Source: Bacteroidales bacterium
GTDB lineage: Bacteria; Bacteroidota; Bacteroidia; Bacteroidales; UBA932
NCBI GenBank assembly: GCA_017546125.1
Contig: JAFYXO010000027.1
Location: 1-64,000, forward strand
Reading direction: 5' to 3'
DNA length: 64,000 nucleotides
Within the stretch, counting starts at the first letter, position 1. Every line of letters begins with the position of its first letter. A model generated the notes under the pieces. That model searched no databases, was not told where the DNA came from, and saw only the letters and a program-made list of their open reading frames with translations. This document shows positions 22,844 to 31,681 of the stretch, one piece after another. Made by a program: the position numbers and the translations under genes.

Positions 22844-23914
22844 TTATTTGATGATACTTGCAGGGAATTCGATCACTTTACCCATCTGATAGACAGGGAT
22901 TCTGGTTTGGAGGAGAAGCTCCTGACCATCAAGAATCTTCACTGTACAAATAGCAGGGACTCTGTAATATATTGTCCCCATATTGGGTTTTTTGGTCTTC
23001 ACAGAAGAGAGATCCTGAGCATTTGTTTGAGGCTCTGCTATCGCTTCAGGGGTAATCTCAAGTACGATAGGTCTGCCGGATACATTGTCAGACATCACAA
23101 GACCTTGTTTGTCTGACACCCTGAATGCCACGTGAAGCTGACGCTCCTCCCCCTCTTTAGGCACTACATCAAATCCCACTTTCTGAACAGCTGTCTCCAC
23201 CTTTCCAAGGAAAAGGCTCAAATACTCCTGCTCCAGACGGGTAATCTCAGCAATCGCTGCACCCAGAGCCTCTCCGCTGAATGTGGCATCTGTATCGCCG
23301 GTGATGATCTGCACCCTCTGACGGCGTAGCTTGAAGATCTCGTTTGCTATCTCCTGTGCTTTTTTCTCAAGGCTCTTCTCCACCACCTGGCTTTGCTGGA
23401 TCGCCACTTTATCGTATCCGCCCTGTGCATTCTTCACATTTTTATATAGGGTAGTCTCCACAGATGTGAATGTCTCTGTAGCCTCAACACCTGAAGTGTT
23501 GTGGTTCTCAGCCAATGTAGGGAATCTCCAGAATTCAGCATCTCCCTTATTCTGATCCGAGAGGACCACCAGACCTTGTGAGGTCATTTGGAAGAATGAG
23601 TTAGAGAGGCCCTGTGCCCCAAGGAGATTTATTGCATATCTCTTGTTCATATCTGCTTCAAGATAAGGGGTCACCTTAACCGACAACAGGTGATATTTCT
23701 CTGAAGGTTCTCCCTCTACATCGATTCCAAGATATTTTTTGGCATATTTCGCATATGGACCAGGGGTATAAACCTCCCTCTCCGCCTCCACTGCCAAATG
23801 GAGTGAGGTACTTGGCAATGAGTAGACCAATGCCCCTCCGTCTGTCTGACCTTTCGCAGACCACATCGCCAGTGCCAGCATAGGCACAGCTATCAAAAAC
23901 ACTAATTTCTTCAT
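22844..23914 (-). CDS. DUF4831 family exported protein
   Basis: A 356-residue protein of the DUF4831 family, restricted to Bacteroidota and of unknown function. A signal peptide (about 1-22) indicates export. I start at the ATG at 23914 (MKKLVFLIAV) because it gives a standard signal peptide and leaves a 5-base gap to the acyltransferase gene; an ATG 24 bases upstream would overlap that gene. The C-terminal part has a regular beta pattern. The position between a lipid A-type acyltransferase and pepD gives no clear functional hint. Confidence 0.75.
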   Translation of the reverse strand: MKKLVFLIAVPMLALAMWSAKGQTDGGALVYSLPSTSLHLAVEAEREVYTPGPYAKYAKKYLGIDVEGEPSEKYHLLSVKVTPYLEADMNKRYAINLLGAQGLSNSFFQMTSQGLVVLSDQNKGDAEFWRFPTLAENHNTSGVEATETFTSVETTLYKNVKNAQGGYDKVAIQQSQVVEKSLEKKAQEIANEIFKLRRQRVQIITGDTDATFSGEALGAAIAEITRLEQEYLSLFLGKVETAVQKVGFDVVPKEGEERQLHVAFRVSDKQGLVMSDNVSGRPIVLEITPEAIAEPQTNAQDLSSVKTKKPNMGTIYYRVPAICTVKILDGQELLLQTRIPVYQMGKVIEFPASIIK

Positions 23915-23919
23915 ATCTG

Positions 23920-24807
23920 TTATTTTAATTTTTTCCATCTTCTATGGCTCCAAAGCCAATTTGATTTGTCTCTGTTTATTCTCTCTTCGAGCAATTTCAC
24001 ATACTCTCTGGTAACAAAACCCTCTTCGGTCTGTGAAGCATCGTGGCAAATAAGTTTGTATTCCGACCTGTACAAACCTCTGCGAACCCTCTCCACTCCG
24101 AAGAAAACCACCGGCAACGAGAGTCTTCTGGCCAACCCTTCAGGGCCGTTGAACACTTTGGTGGGCTGGTTCATGAAAACCATATCGGTACCGACGCCTC
24201 TGTCGGGGAACTGGTCTGCTATGAAGTAGTAGACACCACCCTGCTCCTTGCTCTTGAGCATATGCCTCACTATATTGTTCTTCTCTACCAGAACACAAGC
24301 ATGGTGCTTCTCCCTGATTTTTCTGATCACCATATCGGAGACCTTGCTTGACATCTTCTTGTATATGTAGAAGAAGTGCTCATTGTCCATCTTCAACCCG
24401 TAGTGGGCCTTGAGATCCGGAAGGGATGTGTAGAGCTCCCAATTGCTTTGGTGGCCCATTACCACCAGAACAGATTTTCCGTCCCCATATGCTTCATTCA
24501 AGACATCACACCCTCTGAAATCCAACAGTTCCGCCACCCTCTCGCGCGATCTGGTGAATGCCCAGACAGTCTCCACGATCGTGTCACAAAGTGAATGGTA
24601 AAACTCTTTGGTCACCTTCCTGACACCTTTATAGTCCATATCGGGAAAGGAACGTGATATATTGGTCACCACCACATCATATCTGTATCTCAATACCTTA
24701 TAGAGAAGTATGTACAGAATGTCGGAAATAAGATAGTGGACCCTCAACGGAAGCCATGAAAAGAGGGTAAAAACCGCTATCAGTATGTAATATAAAACTC
24801 TATACAT
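23920..24807 (-). CDS. Lipid A biosynthesis (LpxL/HtrB-type) acyltransferase
   Basis: A 295-residue inner membrane acyltransferase of the LpxL/LpxM family, which adds secondary acyl chains to lipid A. An N-terminal membrane segment precedes the catalytic motif GHQSNWELY (the H-x4-E equivalent, about 115-123). The second block ADQFPDRGVGTDMVFMNQPTKVF-type region follows near 195-217, then GLARRLSLPVVFFGVER. I take the ATG at 24807; a GTG two codons upstream is also possible. A TAACTTTG -7 box lies at 24827-24834. First gene of the operon with DUF4831 and pepD. Confidence 0.85.
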   Translation of the reverse strand: MYRVLYYILIAVFTLFSWLPLRVHYLISDILYILLYKVLRYRYDVVVTNISRSFPDMDYKGVRKVTKEFYHSLCDTIVETVWAFTRSRERVAELLDFRGCDVLNEAYGDGKSVLVVMGHQSNWELYTSLPDLKAHYGLKMDNEHFFYIYKKMSSKVSDMVIRKIREKHHACVLVEKNNIVRHMLKSKEQGGVYYFIADQFPDRGVGTDMVFMNQPTKVFNGPEGLARRLSLPVVFFGVERVRRGLYRSEYKLICHDASQTEEGFVTREYVKLLEERINRDKSNWLWSHRRWKKLK

Positions 24808-24826
24808 ATTCACTTATCTCAACAAA

Positions 24827-24884
24827 CAAAGTTAATGAATTTTATCATACTTCACCCTTTTATTGACAAATTTTAATATCTTTG
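24827..24884. promoter_or_regulatory. Divergent -7 boxes, acyltransferase and POT transporter
   Basis: TAACTTTG on the minus strand (24827-24834) serves the acyltransferase operon. TATCTTTG on the plus strand (24877-24884) serves the peptide transporter, 42 bases before its ATG. Confidence 0.6.
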
Positions 24885-24926
24885 CGAATTGTTAAATGAA
24901 AAACTAATTTTTTAAGCTTAAACAAT

Positions 24927-26492
24927 ATGTTCAAAAATCACCCTAAAGGTCTGTTGGCAGCTGCTCTTAGTAACATGGGCGAACGCTTCGGTTACTACAT
25001 CATGAACGCTGTTCTAACACTATTCCTCTGTTCAAAATTTGGTTTGAGTGATGCTAACGGCGCACTTATCTACTCAATTTTCTATTCAGGTATCTATGTA
25101 TTGAGCCTTATCGGAGGTCTTATCGCCGATAGAACTCAAAATTACAAGAGAACTATCATGTCAGGTCTTGTAGTAATGGCTCTTGGATATGTTCTTCTTT
25201 CTATTCCTATCCTTGCTACCCCTGAAAACAAAACCGGTCTTCTAGCCCTTACTTGCGGTGCCCTTTTCTTCATCGCTTTCGGTAACGGTCTATTCAAAGG
25301 CAACCTTCAGGCTATCGTTGGCCAAATGTATGACAACTTCGAGGCTGACGCTGCAAAAGAGGGTCCAGAGGCTCTTGCTCAAGCTAAAGACAAAAGAGAC
25401 TCAGGTTTCCAGATTTTCTATGTATTTATCAATGTTGGTGGCCTTATCGCACCTTTCGTTGCTCCTCTACTTAGAGGTTGGTGGCTAAAAGTTAACGGCC
25501 TTATCTACAACTCATCTCTACCTGCACTTTGCCACGACTTTATCGCAGGCAAAATCAACTCTCCAGAGGAGTTGTCACAACTTGCTGAAGTAGTTAAAGC
25601 TTCTACAGTTAACGGCTTGGTTCCTGGTGACATGATGGCATTCTGCACCAACTACCTTGACGTATTCAACTCAGGTATCCACTACTCATTCTTGGCTTCT
25701 GTAGCTGCAATGCTTATCTCTCTTGTTATCTTCATCTTCACTAAGAAGATCTTCCCTAACCCAGGTAAGAAAGAGGCTAAAGAGGTAGTAAACTACACTG
25801 CTGAAGAGAAACAAGCTATGGCTAAAGAGATCAAACAGAGAATGTACGCTCTATTTGCAGTTCTTGGCGTGGTTATCTTCTTCTGGTTCTCATTCCACCA
25901 AAACGGTGCTTCACTTTCATTGTTCGCACGTGACTTCGTGGATACATCTAAAGTGGCTCCTGAGATTTGGCAAGCTGTCAATCCATTCTTCGTAATCACA
26001 TTGACCCCTATCATCATGTGGTTGTTCGGAAGCATGGCTAGAAAAGGTAAAGAGATCTCTACTCCTCGTAAGATCGCTATCGGTATGGGTATCGCAGGTA
26101 TGGCTTACCTATTCCTTGCTATCTATTCATACGTTCAAGGTTATCCTTGCGCTGAAGAGTTCAGATCTATGGATATGGCAGCTCAATCAGCAGCTAAAGC
26201 TGGCTGGTGGGTATTGATCGTTCTATACTTCTTCTTGACTGTTGCTGAGCTATTCATCTCACCTCTTGGTTTGTCATTTGTATCTAAAGTGGCTCCTAAA
26301 AACCTTCAAGGTCTTTGCCAAGGTCTATGGCTTTGCGCTACCGCTATCGGTAACTTGATGTTGTGGGTTGGTCCTATCATGTACAACACAATGGCTCTTG
26401 GCACATGCTGGTCAGTATTCCTAGTACTTTGCTTGATCTCAATGGGAGTAATGTTCGGTATGGTTAACTGGCTTGAAAGAGTTACAAAATAA
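24927..26492 (+). CDS. POT (PTR2) family peptide/proton symporter
   Basis: A 521-residue major facilitator of the proton-coupled oligopeptide transporter family, which imports di- and tripeptides. The family signature ERFGYY is at about residues 19-24, followed by FYSGIYVLSLIGGLIADR and the helix 4-5 region with GLFKGNLQAIVGQMYD and FQIFYVFINVGGLIAPF. About 12-14 membrane helices are visible. A C-terminal FISPLGLSFVSKVAPKNLQG loop matches the family. Codon choice here is strongly biased to a few codons, as in well-expressed genes. It is a single gene with a -7 box at 24877 and a terminator at 26525. Together with PepD and the secreted peptidases it fits peptide-based nutrition. Confidence 0.9.
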   Translation: MFKNHPKGLLAAALSNMGERFGYYIMNAVLTLFLCSKFGLSDANGALIYSIFYSGIYVLSLIGGLIADRTQNYKRTIMSGLVVMALGYVLLSIPILATPENKTGLLALTCGALFFIAFGNGLFKGNLQAIVGQMYDNFEADAAKEGPEALAQAKDKRDSGFQIFYVFINVGGLIAPFVAPLLRGWWLKVNGLIYNSSLPALCHDFIAGKINSPEELSQLAEVVKASTVNGLVPGDMMAFCTNYLDVFNSGIHYSFLASVAAMLISLVIFIFTKKIFPNPGKKEAKEVVNYTAEEKQAMAKEIKQRMYALFAVLGVVIFFWFSFHQNGASLSLFARDFVDTSKVAPEIWQAVNPFFVITLTPIIMWLFGSMARKGKEISTPRKIAIGMGIAGMAYLFLAIYSYVQGYPCAEEFRSMDMAAQSAAKAGWWVLIVLYFFLTVAELFISPLGLSFVSKVAPKNLQGLCQGLWLCATAIGNLMLWVGPIMYNTMALGTCWSVFLVLCLISMGVMFGMVNWLERVTK

Positions 26493-26524
26493 TAAGATAC
26501 CCGTCCTTAACGAGTATTAAAACT

Positions 26525-26556
26525 GAAAGGCTGGCTTTAAAAGTCAGCCTTTTTTT
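26525..26556 (+). terminator. Terminator after the POT transporter gene
   Basis: AAAGGCTG pairs with CAGCCTTT around an A/T-rich loop, and a T-run follows. The next gene's -7 box (26558-26565) begins directly at its end. Confidence 0.75.
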
Positions 26557-26557
26557 A

Positions 26558-26565
26558 TATCTTTG
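26558..26565 (+). promoter_or_regulatory. Leaderless-type -7 box for the LysR gene
   Basis: TATCTTTG ends 5 bases before the ATG at 26571 and overlaps the end of the upstream terminator's T-run. Confidence 0.6.
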
Positions 26566-26570
26566 TCCCT

Positions 26571-27170
26571 ATGCTGACCGATTTTCGACTTAAAGTTTTC
26601 TGCGCTGTTGCAAAGCACCTCAATTTCACCCGCGCCGCCAAGGAGCTGAATATCTCCCAACCGGCGGTGAGCCAGAATATTGCGGAGCTTGAGCAACAAG
26701 TTGGCGACGCACTTGTCGAAAGGGGCTACAACGGGGTAGAACTCACAAAAAAGGGGGAGGTTCTCCTCCAATATGCAGAGAAAATTCTCCATTTGTATGA
26801 ATCCCTCAACCTCGAACTTGTCCCCACCCACACCAGGGAGGCCGCCAGAATCAGAATCGCAGCATGCCCTATTGCGGTACGCTTCATTTTGCCCAAAGCA
26901 ATAAAGAAGTTCCAGGCACTCCACCCCACCGCTGAGGTAGAGCTTCTCGAGAGGGATGACGGGGAGATCGAAAGGTCAATCCTCGATTCGGAGGCGGACC
27001 TTGGGGTAATGGAGAGCAGACCCGCCAATCTCTCCACCGAGCCATTTGCAAAGCTTACCCTCTCGGAGTCGGGTGATGCTCTGGCCGAAATCATATTCGG
27101 TTTCGACCCGAAATCACAAAACATAGACACTATTGAAAAATTTATATTAACAGCTAAAACCACCCTATAA
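26571..27170 (+). CDS. Shortened LysR-family regulator
   Basis: A 199-residue protein with a complete LysR winged HTH (residues 1-60, FTRAAKELNISQPAVSQNIAELE), the linker helix, and the first part of the effector domain (RIRIAACPIAVRFILP, then VELLERDDGEIERSILDSEADLGVM, to about residue 150). Normal LysR proteins have about 300 residues. Here subdomain II is missing and the chain passes into a short tail (IIFGFDPKSQNIDTIEKFI) resembling a LysR C-terminal end, which suggests an internal loss rather than a simple early stop. DNA binding could persist while ligand response is doubtful. The next gene begins 2 bases later, so there is no room for the missing part. Confidence 0.75.
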   Translation: MLTDFRLKVFCAVAKHLNFTRAAKELNISQPAVSQNIAELEQQVGDALVERGYNGVELTKKGEVLLQYAEKILHLYESLNLELVPTHTREAARIRIAACPIAVRFILPKAIKKFQALHPTAEVELLERDDGEIERSILDSEADLGVMESRPANLSTEPFAKLTLSESGDALAEIIFGFDPKSQNIDTIEKFILTAKTTL

Positions 27171-27172
27171 CC

Positions 27173-28474
27173 TTGAATCTGACCCCAAAACAGAAAAAAC
27201 TATTGAACTGGGCACTCATTGTGGCCGGAGTGGTGGTTATTGTCCTGAACATTATATCCAGATGCACCGGGGCAGAGAATATGGAGCAGGAAGGTTCAGA
27301 GGAGGAGTATATCTCCATCAACCACCTCATCTCAAATGACATGTCTGACTCCGAATCTACCAAAAAGCTCGACAATTATGTGGAGAAGTTCCTCAAGAGG
27401 TGGGAGATAAAAGGGGGAAGCCTCGCCATAATGAAAGAGGGGAAGCTTGTATATGCCAAGGGGTACGGCTGGGCAGACGAGGAGGACTCTCTCAAAACCG
27501 GCCCGGGCAATATTTTCAGGGTCGCATCCCTATCAAAGCTCATCACCGCTACCGCAATAATGAAAATGGTGGAGGACTCACTGCTGGCACTTGACGACAA
27601 GGTATTTGGGGAAAACGGAATCCTTAACGAGGAGCAATTCTCACACTATAGGGACAAAAGGGTGCCCAGAATCACAGTGGAGCACCTTCTGAGACACAAG
27701 GGTGGATTTGCCACATATCGTGGGGACCCGCTCTTCTCCACAAGGGAGATTATGATCTGGGAGGGGCTCGACACCGTTCCTGATATGGACAGAGTCATCG
27801 AGTACTCGCTCTCACAGCGTCTTGGATTCACGCCGGGGGCAAGTACCAAATACTCCAATGCCGGATACCTTATCCTCTCCAAGATCATCGAGAAGCTCAG
27901 TGGGATGAGTTATGAAGAGTATTGCCAGAGATACATTCTGCACCCGTCGGGATGCCATGACATGCATCTGGCCAGGAACCTTTATGAGGAAAAATACCGG
28001 AACGAGGTGAGATACTACGAGCCCCATGACGCTACCCCTATCCTCGCATACAACAATAGCGGCGACTCGCTCTACAGAAGGTATGGCGGGAACAATATTG
28101 AGGGTCTCTTTGGTGCAGGGGGATGGGTATCATCTCCATCCGAATTTGTAATGTTCGTCTCCAGGATCGACGGCGAAGAGACCACACCCGACATCCTCTC
28201 AGGCGAGAGTATAAAGAGAATGATCACCTGTGTGGGTGGTGAACTCCCTATCGGATGGTCCAGAGCCGGGGCAGGTTCTGAATGGAAAAGGACAGGAACG
28301 CTCGCCGGGAGCAGTGCGATAGTGAAAAAACAGAAAGATGGGACCATCTGGATGTTTGTCACCAATACCAGTTCATGGAAAGGGAACAAATTCCCACGAT
28401 ATATCGAGACTATGGTCAGGAGGGCTTCATCGGGAATTGAGTTCCCGGATCAAAATCTTTTGGATTTTATCTAA
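27173..28474 (+). CDS. Serine hydrolase, class C beta-lactamase-like
   Basis: A 433-residue protein with an N-terminal membrane anchor (about 12-30) and a beta-lactamase/DD-peptidase-type domain. The SxxK motif is S119-L-S-K122, the YxN motif is YSNAGY near 226, and the third box is probably KRTGTLAGSS near 370. Such penicillin-binding-like proteins act as esterases, D-peptidases or peptidoglycan-linked hydrolases; most are not resistance genes. The start is a TTG at 27173, 2 bases after the LysR stop, chosen because it keeps the membrane anchor; a later ATG (residue 37) would remove it. Its 3' end contains the promoter of the ribosomal protein operon. Confidence 0.75.
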   Translation: MNLTPKQKKLLNWALIVAGVVVIVLNIISRCTGAENMEQEGSEEEYISINHLISNDMSDSESTKKLDNYVEKFLKRWEIKGGSLAIMKEGKLVYAKGYGWADEEDSLKTGPGNIFRVASLSKLITATAIMKMVEDSLLALDDKVFGENGILNEEQFSHYRDKRVPRITVEHLLRHKGGFATYRGDPLFSTREIMIWEGLDTVPDMDRVIEYSLSQRLGFTPGASTKYSNAGYLILSKIIEKLSGMSYEEYCQRYILHPSGCHDMHLARNLYEEKYRNEVRYYEPHDATPILAYNNSGDSLYRRYGGNNIEGLFGAGGWVSSPSEFVMFVSRIDGEETTPDILSGESIKRMITCVGGELPIGWSRAGAGSEWKRTGTLAGSSAIVKKQKDGTIWMFVTNTSSWKGNKFPRYIETMVRRASSGIEFPDQNLLDFI

Positions 28475-28489
28475 TAATCACTATCTTTG
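28459..28489 (+). promoter_or_regulatory. Promoter of the rpsF-rpsR-rplI operon
   Basis: TTTG (28459-28462), 19 bases, TATCTTTG (28482-28489) is a full match. The -33 box lies inside the last codons of the upstream hydrolase gene. The leader to rpsF is about 50 bases. Confidence 0.8.
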
Positions 28490-28545
28490 CAGCCCTTTTG
28501 GTATAACCAGAAGTAAAATTTATTTATAACTTAATATTAATCAAA

Positions 28546-28881
28546 ATGTTAAAACAGTACGAAACCGTTTTCATTGCAACTCCCGTTTTATCTGAAGCAC
28601 AGATAAAGGAAGCGGTACAAAAGTATCACGACCTAATCGTGGCTGAGGGTGGCGAGATCGTGCATGAAGAGGACTGGGGCCTTAAAAAATTGGCTTACCC
28701 AATCCAGAAAAAAACTACAGGATTCTATCACTTGATCGAATTCAAAGCAGACTCACAATTCATCGCTAAATTGGAAGTAAACTACAAACGTGACGAGAGA
28801 ATCCTACGTTTCCTTACTTTCGCTATGGACAAACACGCTGTAGCTTACGCAGAGCGTCGTCGTGCTAACCAATCTAAATAA
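28546..28881 (+). CDS. rpsF: 30S ribosomal protein S6
   Basis: A 111-residue S6 protein with the [18 protein letters not shown] opening, the [20 protein letters not shown] core and the [19 protein letters not shown] segment; it binds S18 on the 30S platform. It is first in the usual Bacteroidota order rpsF-rpsR-rplI, with a promoter at 28459-28489. Confidence 0.97.
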   Translation: MLKQYETVFIATPVLSEAQIKEAVQKYHDLIVAEGGEIVHEEDWGLKKLAYPIQKKTTGFYHLIEFKADSQFIAKLEVNYKRDERILRFLTFAMDKHAVAYAERRRANQSK

Positions 28882-28895
28882 GGAGGAATTTAATT

Positions 28896-29162
28896 ATGGC
28901 AACTAACAACGAAATCCGTTATCTAAACCCTCCTACAGTAGAGGTTAAAAAGAAAAAATATTGCCGTTTCAAAAAAACAGGCATCAAATATGTTGACTAC
29001 AAGGACGCTGAATTCCTAAAACGCTTCCTTAACGAGCAAGGTAAAATCCTTCCTCGTCGTCTTACCGGTACTTCTTTGAAATTCCAAAAGAAAGTAGCGC
29101 AAGCAGTTAAACGCGCAAGGCACCTTGCTTTGCTTCCTTACGTAACAGACCTATTGAAATAA
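28896..29162 (+). CDS. rpsR: 30S ribosomal protein S18
   Basis: An 88-residue S18 protein ([53 protein letters not shown]). It is preceded by a clear AGGAGG-like site (AGGAGGAATTTAATT), unusual among the genes here and consistent with high expression. It lies 14 bases after rpsF. Confidence 0.97.
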   Translation: MATNNEIRYLNPPTVEVKKKKYCRFKKTGIKYVDYKDAEFLKRFLNEQGKILPRRLTGTSLKFQKKVAQAVKRARHLALLPYVTDLLK

Positions 29163-29176
29163 GAAGGAGGAGAGAT

Positions 29177-29629
29177 ATGGAAATTATTTTGAAACAAGAT
29201 GTCGCTAATCTAGGACATAAAGATGATATCGTAACTGTAAAAAATGGTTACGCAGCTAACTACCTTATCCCTCAAGGATATGCTATCATGGCTACCCCTT
29301 CTGCTAAAAAGGTTCACGCTGAAAATCTAAGACAAAGAGCTCACAAAGAGGCTAAAATCCGCGAAGAGGCTACTGCTCTTGCTGCTAAACTTGAAGGCTT
29401 GACAGTAAAAGTAGCTACTAAAGTTAGCTCAACCGGTAAAGTATTCGGTTCAGTTAACAACATCCAAGTTGCTGAGGCTCTTGCTGCTCTTGGTCACGAG
29501 ATCGACCGCAGAAACATCACTCTTGTAGAGGCTGACAAAGTTCAGGAAGTTGGTACTTTCGCAGCTGTTGTTAAATGCTACAAAGAGATCAAAGCTAATA
29601 TCAACGTAGAAGTTGTAGGCGAAGAGTAA
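29177..29629 (+). CDS. rplI: 50S ribosomal protein L9
   Basis: A 150-residue L9 protein: N-terminal domain with DVANLGHKDDIVTVKNGYAA and NYLIPQGYAIMATP, a connecting helix, and a C-terminal RNA-binding domain (KVSSTGKVFGSVNNIQVAEA). A strong AAGGAGGAG site precedes it. Last gene of the operon, followed by a perfect terminator. Confidence 0.97.
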   Translation: MEIILKQDVANLGHKDDIVTVKNGYAANYLIPQGYAIMATPSAKKVHAENLRQRAHKEAKIREEATALAAKLEGLTVKVATKVSSTGKVFGSVNNIQVAEALAALGHEIDRRNITLVEADKVQEVGTFAAVVKCYKEIKANINVEVVGEE

Positions 29630-29650
29630 TCTTCACTTCACGTACTACAG

Positions 29651-29688
29651 AAAGAGATTGACTGTCGCAGTCAATCTCTTTTTTTTTC
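29651..29688 (+). terminator. Strong terminator after rplI
   Basis: A perfect 14-bp stem (AAAGAGATTGACTG with CAGTCAATCTCTTT, 29651-29681) with a TCG loop is followed by eight T residues in total. Confidence 0.9.
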
Positions 29689-29698
29689 ATTACTCCTT

Positions 29699-29748
29699 CA
29701 CATCTTTATCAGCCACATCTTATTCAGCCACATCTTTTCGCACATCTT
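29699..29748 (+). repeat. Short tandem repeats with CACATCTT core
   Basis: CACATCTT begins at 29699, 29714, 29729 and 29741, giving spacings of 15, 15 and 12. The intervening bases are similar (TATCAGC, ATTCAGC, TTCG). It is noncoding, between rplI and murF. Confidence 0.6.
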
Positions 29749-29752
29749 TTTC

Positions 29753-29858
29753 GCGTCAGCAACTCACTGACACTCAACCACTTCCCACACCTGAGGGTGG
29801 ATGAAATCACCCACCCTCAGGTATAGTAAAGTGCTGATATTGAGAGAATTGCTGACGC
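29753..29858. repeat. 106-base imperfect palindrome
   Basis: The outer arms GCGTCAGCAA (29753-29762) and TTGCTGACGC (29849-29858) are perfect, as are the inner arms ACCTGAGGGTGG (29789-29800) and CCACCCTCAGGT (29811-29822) around a 10-base loop. Partial pairing continues between them. It ends about 15 bases before the murF stop. It could be the murF terminator or a MITE/REP-like element. Confidence 0.65.
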
Positions 29859-29873
29859 AATACTTTCGACAGG

Positions 29874-31244
29874 CTAAAGTTCAGGAATGATACTTTGAAG
29901 TCTGATGCCGTTGGATCCTTTGACCAGAATGGTCTGGTTCTTCAGGTGCTCTTTATGAAGATATACTTTGAGGGCCTCCACATCGGGGAAGAAGAGCGGT
30001 TTGAAACTTGGGGCAAGACCTCTTGCGTATTCCTGAAGGGCTCCGAATTCTGCACCTACGAGGATCACCTTCTTGAGATCCATTGTCGCCAACAGATCTA
30101 CTATCTCCTTATGCTCCTGGGCCGAATACTCTCCCAGCTCTCTCATGTCACCCAGAATGACCCCTTTATTTTTGAACTCTGTAGAGATAAAGTTGGCAAG
30201 AGATGCCTTCATACTGGTGGGATTTGCATTATAGGCATCCACCACCAACAGATTGTGCTTGCCCTTTTTAAGTTCCGAACGGTTGTTGGTAGGGACATAC
30301 TCGGCTACAGCTGCATAGCAATCCTCCGTAGGGACACCGAAATGTTCACCCACAGCGATGGCAGCCAGGACATTATCTGCATTGTAGGAACCTATCAGAT
30401 GTGTAGTCACCACATTTCCTCCAATCTTCAGTCTCAGATATGGATCGTGGCTGGTCACTGGTAGAATCTCCACACCCTGATGCTTCATACCGTAGGTAAT
30501 AGGGTTGATACCGGGTCTGTCATCCACCATTCTGAACAGTTCAGGATTGTCAACATTCAAAAATGCAGTACCTGAATGTTCCTGCAGATAGTCATACAAC
30601 TCCCCTTTGGTCTTTTTGACCCCTTCATAAGATCCGAAACCAAGGAGATGTGCCTTGCCCACATTGGTAATCAGACCGAAGTTAGGTAGGGCTACGTTTA
30701 CAAGCTCTTCAATATCACCTGGATGGCTTGCCCCCATCTCCACCACTGCGATCTGGGTAGACATGGAGATCTTGAAGAGGGTCATTGGGACTCCGATACT
30801 GTTATTGAGGTTGCCCTCTGTAGCTACCACTCTGTATTTTTTAGCCAGAACTGCCTTAATCAGCTCTTTGGTAGTGGTTTTACCATTGGTACCTGTAAGG
30901 CCTATAACCGGTATCCTGAACCCTTGCCTATGCCATTTGGCCAGTAATTGGAATGCCTTCAAAGGGCTCTCCACCACTATATATCTCTTCAAACGCTCCC
31001 TGTCAGCAGCAGTTCCGTAGTCAGCATTGAATTTGGCAGCCACTACCCTCTTTCCGAAGTCGCTATCCCTCTCCACTACTGCACAGAGTGCCCCTTTCTC
31101 CAAAGCTGCTCTGGCATAATTATTACCATCAAAACTCTCCCCTCTCAATGCGAAAAAGATGTTGCCCGCCGACACACTTCTGCTGTCGGTACTTACACCT
31201 GATGAGAATGGAAACAATTCCAATATTCTTTTGATCTCTTTCAT
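29874..31244 (-). CDS. murF: UDP-N-acetylmuramoyl-tripeptide--D-Ala-D-Ala ligase
   Basis: A 456-residue Mur ligase that adds D-Ala-D-Ala to UDP-MurNAc-tripeptide, the last cytoplasmic step of peptidoglycan precursor synthesis. An N-terminal substrate domain (GVSTDSRSVSAGNIFFALRG) precedes the ATP loop GLTGTNGKTTTKELI (about 115-129), the central domain (VVEMGASHPGDIEEL, ITNVGKAHLLGFGS) and the C-terminal domain (NRSELKKGKHNLLVVDAYNANPTS, ILGDMRELG). MurF is distinguished from MurE by the DAYNANP motif. It begins 2 bases after dut. It is not in a dcw cluster, as in many Bacteroidota. Confidence 0.95.
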   Translation of the reverse strand: MKEIKRILELFPFSSGVSTDSRSVSAGNIFFALRGESFDGNNYARAALEKGALCAVVERDSDFGKRVVAAKFNADYGTAADRERLKRYIVVESPLKAFQLLAKWHRQGFRIPVIGLTGTNGKTTTKELIKAVLAKKYRVVATEGNLNNSIGVPMTLFKISMSTQIAVVEMGASHPGDIEELVNVALPNFGLITNVGKAHLLGFGSYEGVKKTKGELYDYLQEHSGTAFLNVDNPELFRMVDDRPGINPITYGMKHQGVEILPVTSHDPYLRLKIGGNVVTTHLIGSYNADNVLAAIAVGEHFGVPTEDCYAAVAEYVPTNNRSELKKGKHNLLVVDAYNANPTSMKASLANFISTEFKNKGVILGDMRELGEYSAQEHKEIVDLLATMDLKKVILVGAEFGALQEYARGLAPSFKPLFFPDVEALKVYLHKEHLKNQTILVKGSNGIRLQSIIPEL

Positions 31245-31246
31245 AA

Positions 31247-31681
31247 CTATTGCTTTCCAGTCGAACCAAAACCACCTGTACCCCTCTCACTCTCCGATAG
31301 AGTATCCACCTCTACCCACTCCACCTTCTCGTAGCGTGCGATTACCATCTGCGCAATCCTCTCCCCCGGATTGATGGTAAAATCATCCTTAGAGAGATTG
31401 ACGAGAATCACCTTGATCTCACCCCTGTAATCAGCATCAATGGTACCAGGGGAGTTCACAATCGATATTCCGTGCTTCGCTGCAAGACCGCTGCGTGGTC
31501 TCACTTGAGCCTCATGCCCTTCGGGCAATTCGATATAGATCCCTGTAGGAACCATTGCCCTCTCAAGGGAAGACAATACGATAGGTTCATCTATAGCAGC
31601 CCTCAAATCCACGCCTGCAGAGTGTACAGTCGCGTACTCAGGGGTACTATACTTCGACTTGTTTACTATTTTTACTTCCAT
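31247..31681 (-). CDS. dut: Deoxyuridine 5'-triphosphate nucleotidohydrolase
   Basis: A 144-residue trimeric dUTPase, which converts dUTP to dUMP and keeps uracil out of DNA. All five motifs are visible: [45 protein letters not shown] and [12 protein letters not shown] start at the ATG at 31681 ([11 protein letters not shown]), which matches family length; an upstream ATG at 31723 would add 14 hydrophobic residues foreign to the family. The first 35 bases overlap the end of the flippase gene. Confidence 0.95.
   Translation of the reverse strand: MEVKIVNKSKYSTPEYATVHSAGVDLRAAIDEPIVLSSLERAMVPTGIYIELPEGHEAQVRPRSGLAAKHGISIVNSPGTIDADYRGEIKVILVNLSKDDFTINPGERIAQMVIARYEKVEWVEVDTLSESERGTGGFGSTGKQ

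Noticed and set aside
27100-27172. Frameshift as the cause of the short LysR protein
   Set aside because: The chain ends in a LysR-like tail and the next gene begins 2 bases later, so the missing subdomain is not present in another frame.
27173-28474. Antibiotic resistance beta-lactamase
   Set aside because: The SxxK and YxN motifs are shared by many esterases and D-peptidases, and nothing in the sequence or context singles out a resistance enzyme.
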